This document shows, one piece after another, positions 45,771 through 57,105 of a stretch of DNA of 64,000 bases. This DNA comes from Hevea brasiliensis (taxonomy: Eukaryota; Streptophyta; Magnoliopsida; Malpighiales; Euphorbiaceae): NCBI RefSeq assembly GCF_030052815.1, contig NC_079500.1, forward strand, positions 4,486,298-4,550,297. Direction: 5' to 3'. How positions within the stretch are numbered: the first letter of the stretch is position 1; every line of letters begins with the position of its first letter. A program made the translations under genes and the position numbers. Under the pieces are notes generated by a model, which saw only the letters and a list, made by a program, of their open reading frames with translations, did no database searches and was not told the origin of the DNA.

Positions 45771-48590
45771 GTATGATGATAGGTAAAGCAAAAGAAGCGG
45801 CATCTACCCAGATATTAAGGTATGCGCCCATTCATCTTTTGATGGTCTGCTTTAGTTTTGAATTAATGAATTCAAAAAAAAAAAAGAATGTTGATTCATG
45901 GAAATGCAGCAACAGTTTTTTCTACTATCAGGTTTTCAGAAACTGGTGTATCTTTTCTGTTTGCAGGCAATTTTCAGCGTACATTTTGAGCCTAGTTCCA
46001 TTGTTGTGAGACATGAAATACCTCTTTTACTGCCTGTCAATTCCTCAAGGCAAACGGGGAAATCCCATCAAGGTTGTGAAGTTACATGAACAAGTTATTC
46101 TAGCTGAAAACTTGGAGCCACAAAATTCCTTCTCAGTGCGCTTAATGATCCAAAGCCATAGTCATCTTAAATATAAAAGCTGGCAAAGAACCTTAAAAGA
46201 CATCTGTGTTTGACAATCCTTTTCCTGCTAGGTTGTGTCGTGACATTTCAAGGCTTGTATTCATATGATGTTGCTCTATTTGCCTTACTTTGAAAGTTTG
46301 AAAGCTCAGGGTTTAGTGTTCAAAGTGTATGCCCTTTGTGGGGCTTGCTTGGTGAAAGACCATGCAACCTGAGGAGTATATCTTGTATGTAATTCCAAAT
46401 TTTATTGCAACTGAAATCACCCATCATGGAATTAAAGTTCTGCATTTGTGGTTGGAGGCCCTTGGTCTCTGCTACATGATTCAACGTTTCTTTCTTCTGT
46501 AATCTTGATGCTGAACCACGGTCATCTGGTTTTTTTCCTTAGTTTATGAGAATGTATGAATGTCCAATTATATGTACAATTTCAAAATCAATTAGCAAGG
46601 AGTTTTTGTGAACTGGGCATTAGCAAAATCAACATCTTCCACTAAATGAAAAAAATTCTTTTCTTGATTTCTTAAATCTTTTTTCCCAAAAGATGAATAA
46701 ATATACAAATATAGTTACAGAATAAATTTTCTTTTCAAAAGAGACTGTAATGTAGATTTCCATTTGTCCTTTTTAGAGTGGATAGACAATGGATTTTGCT
46801 AATGGAAAAGGATAAGGGTCCATTTTGACTATTATACTATAATACATAATAAACTAGCATAATAACCATGCTAGGGTAATTTATAAATTTAATTTTTAAT
46901 TTAATTTTTAATTATATTTTAAATAAAATAAATTATTACTATAAAATTAAGTTTAAATTAAAAATTCTTTCTTATTTAATTTAATTTGAATAAATTTTTA
47001 CCTATCATAATAATAAATTTTTAATTAATTTATGTTATAATTAATTAAAATACCTATTTAATTCTTTTTATACATTTATTAAGAGTAATTTTCATGGTTA
47101 TTTTGTTTAAAATGTAATTAAAGCACTTTATTTAAAAATAATTTAAATTTCATAAAATTTTTATATTTTTTCTCATAATTTATGTAAATTGATATTTATT
47201 TTTTATAAATTATAGAAAATACATTAATTTTAATGAGAAAATAATATTATTTTAAAAATGTATAAATATAATATTTTTTGTTATTTATATAATAAAAATT
47301 TATCAAATGGCTAATGATGAATTGAATTATTTAATTTTAGTAATAATGAAAATATATATTATTATTATTAATTAAAAATAACATTCTATTATATTATTTT
47401 TAAAATTACTACATCTAAATATAAATTTTTTTATTAATCTCAATTTTTTTATAAAATAATTATTTGACAAAAATAGTTATCACTTTACATAAATTTGTAA
47501 TATAAAATAAATACATTTCATAAAAGTTATAATTTTAAAATTTCATAATTTTCTATTATTAAAATAAATACTATAAATACATACTATTTTTCAAAAGGTA
47601 GATTTCATTATTATAATATTATAACTTTAATTGTTTTTAATCATCTTTAGCTAAATTTTCAATGTTATTATATTTGTAATTTATCTTTAAAATTCTACTT
47701 CTATATAAAAATATAGTTAAGAAATAATTTATGCACTAAGATATAGATATTTAATTAAAATTTAAAAATAATTTTGATGAAAATTAATTATAATAAAATA
47801 TAGATAATCAAAATATTAATTATAATTATATTCGATATATAATTATAATGATATAAGATATTCAAAGTTTAAGAAATATTAAATAAGAAAATTTAAAAAG
47901 TTAATAATTAAATAAATGTTAATCAGATATATTTAAATAAATAAATTTTGAGAATGATAACTAATAACTTTAAAAGAAATAATAAAATATAAAAAAATAA
48001 TTTGAGCACATTTGGATTAAATAAAAATACTTGGTAAAAGAAGAGTACTTAATGTATATTAAAAATCTCATATGATATTATATATTGACAAATAAATAAA
48101 AATCATTTAAATAAAAAATAATTTATAACTAAATATTATTAAATTAAAAAACGGTAACAAAAACTTTTAAATTCAATTTTTTAAAAGTAAAATGTTTCTT
48201 ATTTATTTGGCCATTTCAATTAAATGGTCATAAGTTGGTCATAATGATGATGATGATAATAACAATAATAATAAGTATTAATTAATTTTAGGAAAGCAAA
48301 ATAAAAAGAATATTAAATTATTAACATAAAAAATAATATATACTAATTATAAATAAGTCAAATCTATATATTTTATTTTTATAACTTTTTATATAGACTA
48401 CACTTTTGTCCCTCAAAATTTTTAACAAAGATTTTATAATAAAAAAATATAACAATGCAATAAAAATATTTGTTAAAGATATGAAATAATTTAAAATTGA
48501 ATTATATGATAGTTGATTATTAGATAATAAATTAATAATTAACTTTTTTTTAAACTAATGGCCATCAATGATATATTATTATTATTATTA
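45771..48590. other. AT-rich spacer between the CNL genes, left part
   Basis: The first roughly 1 kb has mixed composition and may be extended 3' sequence of gene 1. Beyond about 46850 it becomes extremely AT-rich with no coding signal. A (TTA/ATT)n run lies near 48575-48593. Confidence 0.4.
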
Positions 48591-49490
48591 TTACTATAGA
48601 GGATAACATTTGGTAAATAATGTTTTTGTAAAAATGAATTTATAAAAAAATAATATAAATAATTTTTAAATATTATATTTAATTATAAAATATCTTAATT
48701 TTTAAAAATTAAAATTAAAAAAATAATAATTTAAATCATAAATATTAAAGTATTATTATAAATAATAATTATTATTATAAGAGCAATTAAAAAAATAATA
48801 ATTAATATTTATAAAATAATATAAATAATTTATAAATATTACATTTAATTACTAAATGTTTTAATTTTTTTAAAAAAATAGTAATTTGAATATAAATACT
48901 AAGGTAATATTATAAATAATAATGATAATTAAAAGAGAAATAAAAAAAATTAAATAATAGTTAATATAAAGGAGAGTCTTTATAATTAATTACGAAATCA
49001 TAAATTAATAGTCAATGTTCCTTAAATTAATGGTCATTAATTACCTTTTCTTATTATTATTATTAAAATTATTATTATTATTATAACTAAACGTAACATG
49101 TGATAAATAATATTTTATATAAATGAATTTATAAAAAAATAATATAAATAATTTTTAAATATTATATTTAATCATAAAAGGTCTTAATTTTTTAAAAATT
49201 ATATTTTAAAGAAAATAATATTTTAACTAATAAATGTTAAAGTACTATTATAAATAATAATAATAATAATAATAATTAAAAGAAGAATTAAAAATTAAAT
49301 AATAATTAGTATTTACAAAATAATATAAATAATTTATAAATATTGTATTTAATTACAAAATATCTTAATTTTTAAAAAATTAAATTTTAAAAAAATAATA
49401 ATTTAAATCATAAATTTTAATGTAGTAATTTAAATAATAATGATAATTAAAAGAAGAATAAAAAAATTAAATAGTAATTAATATAAAAGA
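48591..49490. repeat. Nested AT-rich tandem repeats
   Basis: Phrases such as AAAATAATATAAATAATTTA and AATATTATATTTAATTA recur around 48645, 48815, 49137 and 49318. This suggests a roughly 170-180 bp unit inside a larger roughly 500 bp duplication. Each unit is followed by a run of ATA/TAA triplets. Exact borders cannot be set by eye. Confidence 0.6.
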
Positions 49491-49507
49491 TGATATTAAT
49501 TTTTTAA

Positions 49508-50161
49508 GGAAAGTATTACATATCATTTTCCTGTAAATACATTTCTACTATATATATATATATATATATAAATAAGAGGATTATATTTAGAAAATTAAAT
49601 TATATAATAATTCTATATTACAACTTTTAGGAAATATAGAAAAATAATCATCAATAAATTTAATTAAAAATGATCAATTTATATAAATATGATAGATTTA
49701 AAATCTTACCTCCTCTTGAAATTTTTTTATAAAAATATGGGCCACTTATTTATCAGAAAATGAAAATACAACATACATAAAATTAGTATATGTTTTTATT
49801 AAGTAAAATTAATAAATTAATTTAATTAATTCTTAATTTTTCCTTTTTTTAATTAAATTAAAGCTTTCAGGTATTTACAATAATAATAATAACAATAATA
49901 ATAATAATAATAACTATTTATTATAATATTAAAGTGTAATAATTAAATAATTTGAAACTTATATATGCATAAATAAGAAATTAGTAACTTAATTATAATT
50001 TAAAAAAATTATATAATTAATTAATAAAAAATAAAACTTCGAGCGGGCAGGTATATATATATATATAATTTTTCTAAATAATAATAAAATAATATAATAT
50101 GATTAATATTAATATTAATTATTTATTAATTATACTATAAAGAATATAAAAAAAATAATGA
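49508..50161 (+). repeat. AT-rich direct duplication, copy 1
   Basis: It begins GGAAAGTATTACATATC and shares ordered landmarks with 50604-51303: GAGGATT(A/G)TATTTAGAAAA, AATCATCAATAAATTTAATT, CTTACCTCCTCTTGAAATT, TTTATCAGAAA and TACTATAAAGAATATAAAAA. Offset between copies is about 1.1 kb. Confidence 0.85.
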
Positions 50162-50603
50162 AAATTGAATGTTTACAAAAATTTCTTATTTTTCATTACT
50201 ATGAAAATAAAATTTTATTTCACTTTTTCATAATTCATTTTATTTATATAATTTTTAATATATAATTAAAAATATATTTTTATTAAACACGTGTTAAAAT
50301 GAAATAAATTAAGGTAAATTAAAATCTATTAAATATATAAAAAAGAGAGGATAAATTATTTTAACTCCATGTGATAATAGGATAAAATATTTAACTTTAT
50401 GTGATAATTTTTATAATATAATTCTAAATTATTTTATTAATTTTAAGATATATAATTTTTAAATTTTTATAATTAAATGAAATAACAAAAAATTTAAGAA
50501 TTCTTAAAAGAGAAATTTATAAATTTGTGAAATATATCAGTTATTTTTAATTAGTTAGCGATAAAAATTATTGTAATAATGATAATAGTAAAGATATTTA
50601 AAA

Positions 50604-50635
50604 GGAAAGTGTTACATGTCATTTCTCTGTAAATA

Positions 50636-50724
<89 letters not shown>

Positions 50725-51303
50725 GGATTGTATTTAGAAAATTAAATTATATAATAATTATATATTATAACTTTCACGAAATATAGCAAAATAATCATCA
50801 ATAAATTTAATTAAAAATTACCAATTGATATAAATATGATAGATTTAAAACCTTACCTCCTCTTGAAATTGTTTTATAAAAATATGGACCGATTCTTTAT
50901 CAGAAAGTGAAAATGCAATACATATAAAATTAGTATATATTTTTATTAGATAAAATTAATAAATTAGTTTAATTAATTCTTAATTTTTTATTTCTCTAAT
51001 TAAATTGAACTTTTTAGGTATTTATAATAATAATAATAACAACAACAATAGCAATAGCTATTTATTATAGTATTAAAGTGTAATAATTAAATAATTTATA
51101 ACTTATATATGTATAATTAGGAAATTAATAATTTAATCATAATTTAAAAAAATTATATAATTAATTAATGAAAAATAAAACTTTAATTGGGGGTGGGTGT
51201 GCATATATATATATATATAATTTTTCTAAATAATAATAAAATAAGATTAATACTAATATTAGTTATTTATTAATTATACTATAAAGAATATAAAAAATTA
51301 TGA
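50604..51303 (+). repeat. AT-rich direct duplication, copy 2
   Basis: It is the partner of 49508-50161. This copy has a much longer microsatellite (ATT)n followed by (AT)n at about 50639-50718, where copy 1 has only a short (AT)n run at 49552-49570. Confidence 0.85.
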
Positions 51304-51441
51304 TAATAGTGATAATAGTAAAGGTATTTAAAAGAAAATTATAAATAAATAAAAAATGAAATTAAATATTTAATATAAAAAATAATAATTAATTACATTA
51401 ATTATTATAATTATAAAATATAATAATTTTTATATAGTAAA

Positions 51442-51481
51442 TGTCACGTGACAATACTAAAATTTAGAGTGTCACGTGACA
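51442..51481. promoter_or_regulatory. Doubled palindromic G-box upstream of CNL gene 2
   Basis: The perfect palindrome TGTCACGTGACA occurs at 51442-51453 and again at 51470-51481, 28 bp apart and about 600 bp upstream of the gene 2 ATG. CACGTG is the core bound by plant bZIP and bHLH factors. I did not see this pair upstream of gene 1. Confidence 0.5.
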
Positions 51482-51750
51482 ATAATAAAAGAAAACTTTC
51501 TTACTTTTTATATATAGAGATATAAATATATAGTAATATAATTAATATATATGATAATATAATAAATTCAATTTAGTATTATCATTTAGTATAAATTTAT
51601 TGGTTTTAAAATCTTATGTAATAAATCAGAAGATAACTTAATTATTTTAAATATTGTTATGTGATATAAATATGAAAATTTTAAAATTTTATAGAAAAAA
51701 AAAAATATCTGTTATATATATATTTTACATAATAGAGAAAAAAATATGTT

Positions 51751-51754
<4 letters not shown>

Positions 51755-51796
<42 letters not shown>
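51755..51796. repeat. (AT)n microsatellite upstream of CNL gene 2
   Basis: About twenty AT units lie 270 bp before the gene 2 start codon. This is a probable length-variable site. Confidence 0.9.
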
Positions 51797-51799
<3 letters not shown>

Positions 51800-52067
51800 T
51801 TTCAACACCCATTAAATGAAAATCTGACCTTTTGGCCTTAAGACGTTGAAAGCTTGCTATTTGCAAGTCTGCAGGAGAAATTCTTTGCTGGGAGAAATTA
51901 TATAATAAAGTTATATACATATACAAGGGTCAACCAACCGCCGGTTTCAAAACGTAATCCATAACCTCCAGTTGAAAAAGATAAGATTTTATTTTATTAG
52001 AGTTTCCTCTCTTGACCGTTTCTTGAACTCATAGTTTCTGCAGGAAATTGATTCTCTGATATCTGCC

Positions 52068-55000
52068 ATGGAAATTGTGACTACCACTGGAGGTGCTATT
52101 CTCACTTCTGTGTTTACGGCGTTATTTGATCAGTTGGCTTCCCAGGACTTGCTTAAGTATGCCCGCGAAGGAAAAGTCCTGAATGAACTCAACAAATGGA
52201 AGGACATTTTGGAGGAAATTTATGTGGTGCTTGACGATGCAGAGGAGCAGCAGATGACGAACCAACTAGTGAAGCTATGGGCAAACAAGCTCAGGGACTT
52301 GGCTTACGACGTGGAGGACATTCTTGATGAGTTTGACTTCGAGGCTCGAAGACGCAAGTTGGAAGCTGGTGCAAGTAAGGTACGAAAATTCATTCCTGCT
52401 TCTTGTGTTGGGTTGAAGTTCAATGCTAAGATGATTTCCAAGATAGCGAAAATTACTACCCGATTAGAAGAGATCAGGTCACAGAAAAATCGGCTGGATC
52501 TGAGAGTTATTGCTGGTGATAGGAGCAGTAGAGTACGGGAAAGAAGACCAACAACCTCTGTGGTGAATAAAGAAGAGGTCTTTGGGAGGGAGGAAGATAA
52601 GAAGGCGATACTTGAATGTTTGAATGATGAATCAAGTGATGCAGGAGTCTCCGTTATTTCCATAATTGGGATGGGAGGTCTTGGCAAGACAACTCTAGCT
52701 CAGCTTGTCTTTAATGAAGCCAAAATGAACTTTGATTTAGCGGCTTGGGTCTTAGTTGGTGATGATTTTGACGTTTTCAGAATTACCCAAACAATTTTCC
52801 ATTGGTTTGGTGGACATTATGATGGCAAAGATTTGAATTTTCTTCAAGTAAAATTGAAGGAAATGCTGTTGGAGGAGAAATTTTTGATCGTCCTAGATGA
52901 CGTTTGGAATGAGAAGTATGGAGATTGGAATCTCTTCCGTGGTCCTTTCGAGTATGGGGCAAAAGGAAGTAGAATTATTGTCACAACTCGTAATGAACGT
53001 GTTTCGCAGATGATGAGTTTTGTTCAATCTTATCCTCTTAAGCAGTTGTCATATGATGATTGTCTGTCTATCTTTGCCCAACATGCTTTGGGAGCAAAAA
53101 ATTTTGATGAGCGCTTGGATCTGCAAGCAATCGGTGAAAAAATTGTCAAAAGATGTAAAGGGTTGCCTTTGGCAGCTCAAGCGATTGGAGGTGTTCTACG
53201 AGGTGAAGGAAATCATACTATGTGGGAGAAAGTGTTGGGTAGTGATATTTGGGAAGACAAAACTGACATTATTCCGGCATTGAGGTTGAGCTACCATCAC
53301 CTTCCTTCGCATTTGAAAAGATGCTTTGCGTACTGTGCTATTTTTCCAAAAGATTATGAATTCGACGAGAATGAGCTGGTTGGACAATGGATGGCAGAGG
53401 GATTTCTGCAACAACAGAAGGGTCGTGAATGTTTCCATGATTTATTGTTAAGATCCTTTTTTCAACAGTCTGGTAGCAATAAATCACGGTACGTAATGCA
53501 TGACTTAATTAATGACCTAGCTCAATCTGTTAGCGGAGAGGAATGTTTTAATTTGGATGATAAGTCGAAGGGCACAAAGTCCTATTCAAAAGTTCGCCAT
53601 TCTGCATTCACTTGTTATTCACGTGATATCTTCCAAAGGTTTGAAATTTTCTACCAAATGAATAGTTTACGAACATTCTTAGCACTACCAAAACCTCTAT
53701 GGCCGTATAACTATTTAGCTAATGATGTGGTGCATGATTTGGTACCTATATTGAAACGTTTAAGGGTGCTATCACTATCTGGTTATCAGTTTGAAGAGCT
53801 GCCGGGTTCAGTTGGTGACTTGAAACATTTACGATATCTTGACTTGTCTTACACTTCTATCAAAAGATTACCTGAATCACTGGGTAATCTTTGGAACTTA
53901 CAGACATTGAAGTTACAAGAGTGTCACAAACTCAGTGAGTTGCCTGCAGGCATTGGAAATTTGATCAACTTGATGCACATTTATCTTAGTGGTACAAGTT
54001 GTTTGCAAGAGATGCCACGGGAGATGGCCAATTTGACAAATCTAAAAACATTGTCTAAGTTTATTGTGGGAGAAGGCAATGGACTTGGAATAAGAGATTT
54101 GATGAAATTTCCTAATCTAGAAGGGCAGCTTCAAATTGAGGGGCTACACAATGTGGTAAACATTCAAGATGCAAAGCTCGCAGATCTAAAGAAGAAGGAG
54201 GGTCTTGATGAATTGGCAATGGGATGGACTGAGAACTTGCATGATGTACGAAGTGATGAGGATCAACTACTGGTACTCAGCTTTCTACAACCTCATCAAA
54301 AGCTGGGAAAGCTTTCAGTTAAATTTTATGGTGGCAAGAAATTCCCATCATGGATAGGAGATCCCTCATTCACAAACATGGTAGATGTAGAGCTCTGCAA
54401 TTGCCGAAATATAATGGCACTACCACCAATGGGGGGATTACCCAAGCTTAGAAAGCTGAGAATAGAAGGCATGGGTGGATTGAAAGAAGTGGGTGTTGAG
54501 TTTTATGGGGACAATTCTTCTTCTTTACAGCCTTTTTCATCTCTGGAGACTCTTGAAATTGAGAATATGTTGGAGTTGAAGCACTGGGCTTGTTCTAATG
54601 GTCGTAATGAAGAGGCTGCTGGAAATTTTCCAAAACTTAATGAACTGACAATAATTAATTGTCCTAAGTTACATGGAAAACTGCCTAGCTGTCTTCCTTC
54701 ACTCAAGAAACTGAATGTTGAAGAATGCCGAGAGATGATTCTCAGAAGCGTGTCTGATCTAACATCCCTCACAACCTTAGAAATTAAGAGAATTTCTGGC
54801 CTTGCAAGTTTAGATGAAATGGTTACACAGGCCTTGGTGGCACTTGAAGATCTGGTGATTGATGATTGCGGTGAACTGATGTACTTATGGCATGGTTTGA
54901 CTAATTTGGACAAGCTCTCTTGTCTGAGCAATTTGCGGATCAGAGACTGTAGAAAGCTCGTGTCATTGGTAACAAGAGAGGAAGGGCTTTTGCCTTATAA

Positions 55001-56003
55001 TCTTGAAGTTTTGAGCTTAAGCAATTGTGTTGAATTAGAGAATCTGCCATATAGGCTGCACAGCCTCACATCTCTCAGAAATTTGAGCATCATTTTTTGT
55101 CCAAAACTTGTGTCATTTCCAGCTGCAGGTTTACCCTGTAGTCTTAAAAGTCTCCATATTCAATTTTGTGATTCTGTGGAGTCCGTGCCGGAGAGGATTA
55201 TGCAAGTCAGTAATACTGGCAATGAGATAACTTATTTCGAGAATTTGAGTTTCAGGAGATGTCCGTCTCTTACATCCCTTCCAGTTGGTGAATTTCCTCA
55301 TTCAGTTAAGAGTATTGAATTTTGCTATTGGACAACACAATTATTGGAGTCGCTTGATGATGGGTTCTCTCACCTCACTACATTAGTAATATTCGGCTCT
55401 CCCAAGTTAGAGTCTTTCCCAGAAAGTGGATTGGCCATCCCCAATCTTCGCTCTTTTTCCATTGCATATTGTGAGAATTTGAAGTCACTACCTAATCAGA
55501 TGCAAAATCTGAAATCTCTTGTATCTCTAGAGATGGTGAATTGTGGAGGATTGGTGTCGTTTCCAAAAGAGGGTTTGCCCCCAAACCTAATCAATCTTGT
55601 AATTTGTGAATGCAAGAATCTGACACAGCCAGTGTCAGAGTGGAGACTTGAAAGACTCTCCTCACTTATAGATTTAACAATCATAGGTACAAGTCCTAGT
55701 ACAGATATGGTTTCCTTTCCAGATGAAGAGGGAAAACTGCTTCCCTCTTCCCTCACCAGTCTTTCAGTCCAACGTCTTGAGAATCTGAAATCCATATCCA
55801 GGGGTCTTCACAACCTCACCTCACTTGAAAGATTATGGATATGGGATTGCCCTAAACTCCGATCCTTGCCAAAAGAGGGCCTTCTTGCCACACTTGGATT
55901 ATTGTGTATCACAGGGTGCCCTCTTCTGCAGAAACGTTGCACAAAAAAGAAAGGAAAGTATTGGCCCTTTATTGCTAATATTCCCTATCTTGACGTCTCT
56001 TAA
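52068..56003 (+). CDS. RPP13-like CC-NB-LRR disease resistance protein, gene 2 (1311 aa, intronless)
   Basis: This is a close paralogue of gene 1 with the same domain order. The CC domain has VEDILDEFDF. NB-ARC carries P-loop GMGGLGKTTLAQ at about 201, kinase-2 LIVLDDVWNEK, RNBS-B GSRIIVTTRN, GLPLAAQAIGG, CFAYCAIFPKDYEF and MHD (YVMHDLINDLA) at 477. LRRs run from about residue 530 to the C-terminal CPLLQKRCTKKKGKYWPFIA. The main structural difference is an 8-codon in-frame deletion after FLQQQ (about base 53415), between the winged helix and the MHD box. It removes the LKQMEALG part that gene 1 and the pseudogene (MEELGG) keep. Substitutions are scattered through the LRRs, as expected for diverging recognition specificity. 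The start ATG has the same context (TCTGCCATGG) as gene 1. All catalytic motifs look intact. Confidence 0.95.
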   Translation: MEIVTTTGGAILTSVFTALFDQLASQDLLKYAREGKVLNELNKWKDILEEIYVVLDDAEEQQMTNQLVKLWANKLRDLAYDVEDILDEFDFEARRRKLEAGASKVRKFIPASCVGLKFNAKMISKIAKITTRLEEIRSQKNRLDLRVIAGDRSSRVRERRPTTSVVNKEEVFGREEDKKAILECLNDESSDAGVSVISIIGMGGLGKTTLAQLVFNEAKMNFDLAAWVLVGDDFDVFRITQTIFHWFGGHYDGKDLNFLQVKLKEMLLEEKFLIVLDDVWNEKYGDWNLFRGPFEYGAKGSRIIVTTRNERVSQMMSFVQSYPLKQLSYDDCLSIFAQHALGAKNFDERLDLQAIGEKIVKRCKGLPLAAQAIGGVLRGEGNHTMWEKVLGSDIWEDKTDIIPALRLSYHHLPSHLKRCFAYCAIFPKDYEFDENELVGQWMAEGFLQQQKGRECFHDLLLRSFFQQSGSNKSRYVMHDLINDLAQSVSGEECFNLDDKSKGTKSYSKVRHSAFTCYSRDIFQRFEIFYQMNSLRTFLALPKPLWPYNYLANDVVHDLVPILKRLRVLSLSGYQFEELPGSVGDLKHLRYLDLSYTSIKRLPESLGNLWNLQTLKLQECHKLSELPAGIGNLINLMHIYLSGTSCLQEMPREMANLTNLKTLSKFIVGEGNGLGIRDLMKFPNLEGQLQIEGLHNVVNIQDAKLADLKKKEGLDELAMGWTENLHDVRSDEDQLLVLSFLQPHQKLGKLSVKFYGGKKFPSWIGDPSFTNMVDVELCNCRNIMALPPMGGLPKLRKLRIEGMGGLKEVGVEFYGDNSSSLQPFSSLETLEIENMLELKHWACSNGRNEEAAGNFPKLNELTIINCPKLHGKLPSCLPSLKKLNVEECREMILRSVSDLTSLTTLEIKRISGLASLDEMVTQALVALEDLVIDDCGELMYLWHGLTNLDKLSCLSNLRIRDCRKLVSLVTREEGLLPYNLEVLSLSNCVELENLPYRLHSLTSLRNLSIIFCPKLVSFPAAGLPCSLKSLHIQFCDSVESVPERIMQVSNTGNEITYFENLSFRRCPSLTSLPVGEFPHSVKSIEFCYWTTQLLESLDDGFSHLTTLVIFGSPKLESFPESGLAIPNLRSFSIAYCENLKSLPNQMQNLKSLVSLEMVNCGGLVSFPKEGLPPNLINLVICECKNLTQPVSEWRLERLSSLIDLTIIGTSPSTDMVSFPDEEGKLLPSSLTSLSVQRLENLKSISRGLHNLTSLERLWIWDCPKLRSLPKEGLLATLGLLCITGCPLLQKRCTKKKGKYWPFIANIPYLDVS

Positions 56004-57105
56004 ATAAAAATCCAGATAGGATTCTGCCTCAAGAAACAAAGACGGTATGATGAAGGACGAAGGCACTCCACAAATGAGGTATTTCTCCTTACACTATCTG
56101 ACTTCCAGCCTATATTGTATTTGATATGGAGCAATTTTTTGGCCTAAAATTGAAACTAATAGTCACTTCTGTTCAGTTGTATGGTGTTTCAAACATAAGA
56201 AAATAAACTTTTTTTTTTTTTTTTAATTTTAGAGAAGTACCTGTAATTCATTAAATGGTCATATAGTCATAGTTATATTATGTTTATCTGGTGCTAAACT
56301 GCTAATTGACCATGCAAAAGTGAAAATTTCTCTATTGATGAAGAATCCTTCAATTGGACTGCAGATCAGTTATTATGCTACATCTTGCTAATGGCAGGAC
56401 TGGATACACAGATGTTCATTCATGACAGCTTTTATTCTTCATCATTATGTTTCTTCTTGAAATCCTTTTATTGCATACGAAATTTTGGTTAACAGATGTT
56501 TAATCATGACAACTTTTGTTCTTCATCATTAAGTTTCTGTGTAGACTCCTTTTATTGTTTGCCTAACTTTGGTTCTAATGATAACAAATTTTTCGTTTAG
56601 GTCATATTTGGGAGGCCTGAAGAACTAATGAACTATGCATGTCACCTTTTGGTTTCAGCAAAAAGGGAATTTGGATTGAGCTTAGAGTTGATGTAAACAG
56701 TTAAGAACCAATCCATCTAGAGTTCAACCGTTATTGATTTGCTTATGTTTAGAGGTAAGCTTCTGATTAAGCTAGATTGGCCCCAGCCCTGGAAGATGTC
56801 ATTTTAACCCCAAATTGAGTAATATTTTACATGGTATATTGTGTAGGATTCAAGTATTCTCTCAACAAATAGAATTATGAAATGGTTCCATCACTTCCTT
56901 TAACAGGGGAACCTGCCTGAATCATCCTGGTCTGGGTATCAGAGCTTAAAAGAATGGAAAGGATTTCAGGATAGTCTGAGCTTGAAAAATGCAGAAAATG
57001 AGGCCAGCTCCCAGCTGCTGGGACACCTCTCATGAGAACTTAAAGAACTTAGATTTTGCCCAATTATTTTTCAATTCATGGGGCCACTGACAAATGAGGT
57101 TTACA
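56004..57105 (+). repeat. 3' flank of CNL gene 2, duplicate of the gene 1 flank
   Basis: It is colinear with 45018-45770 except for about 300 extra bases at roughly 56280-56600 that include an 84 bp tandem duplication. The shared order shows that the duplication unit reached well past the coding region. Confidence 0.8.
56409..56576 (+). repeat. 84 bp tandem duplication in the gene 2 flank
   Basis: CAGATGTTCATTCATGACAG (56409) and CAGATGTTTAATCATGACAA (56493) start two similar 84 bp units that share TTCTTCATCATTA and CCTTTTATTG. The block is absent from the gene 1 flank. Confidence 0.75.

Noticed and set aside
45650..46213. Small open frames behind CNL gene 1
   Set aside because: The same sequence behind gene 2 (about 56990-57110) does not keep the frame, so this is more likely 3' untranslated sequence.
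49137..49480. Regularly spaced AT-rich units read as a CRISPR-like array
   Set aside because: The DNA is plant nuclear, the units are low-complexity and adjacent without unique spacers, and no cas-like genes exist.
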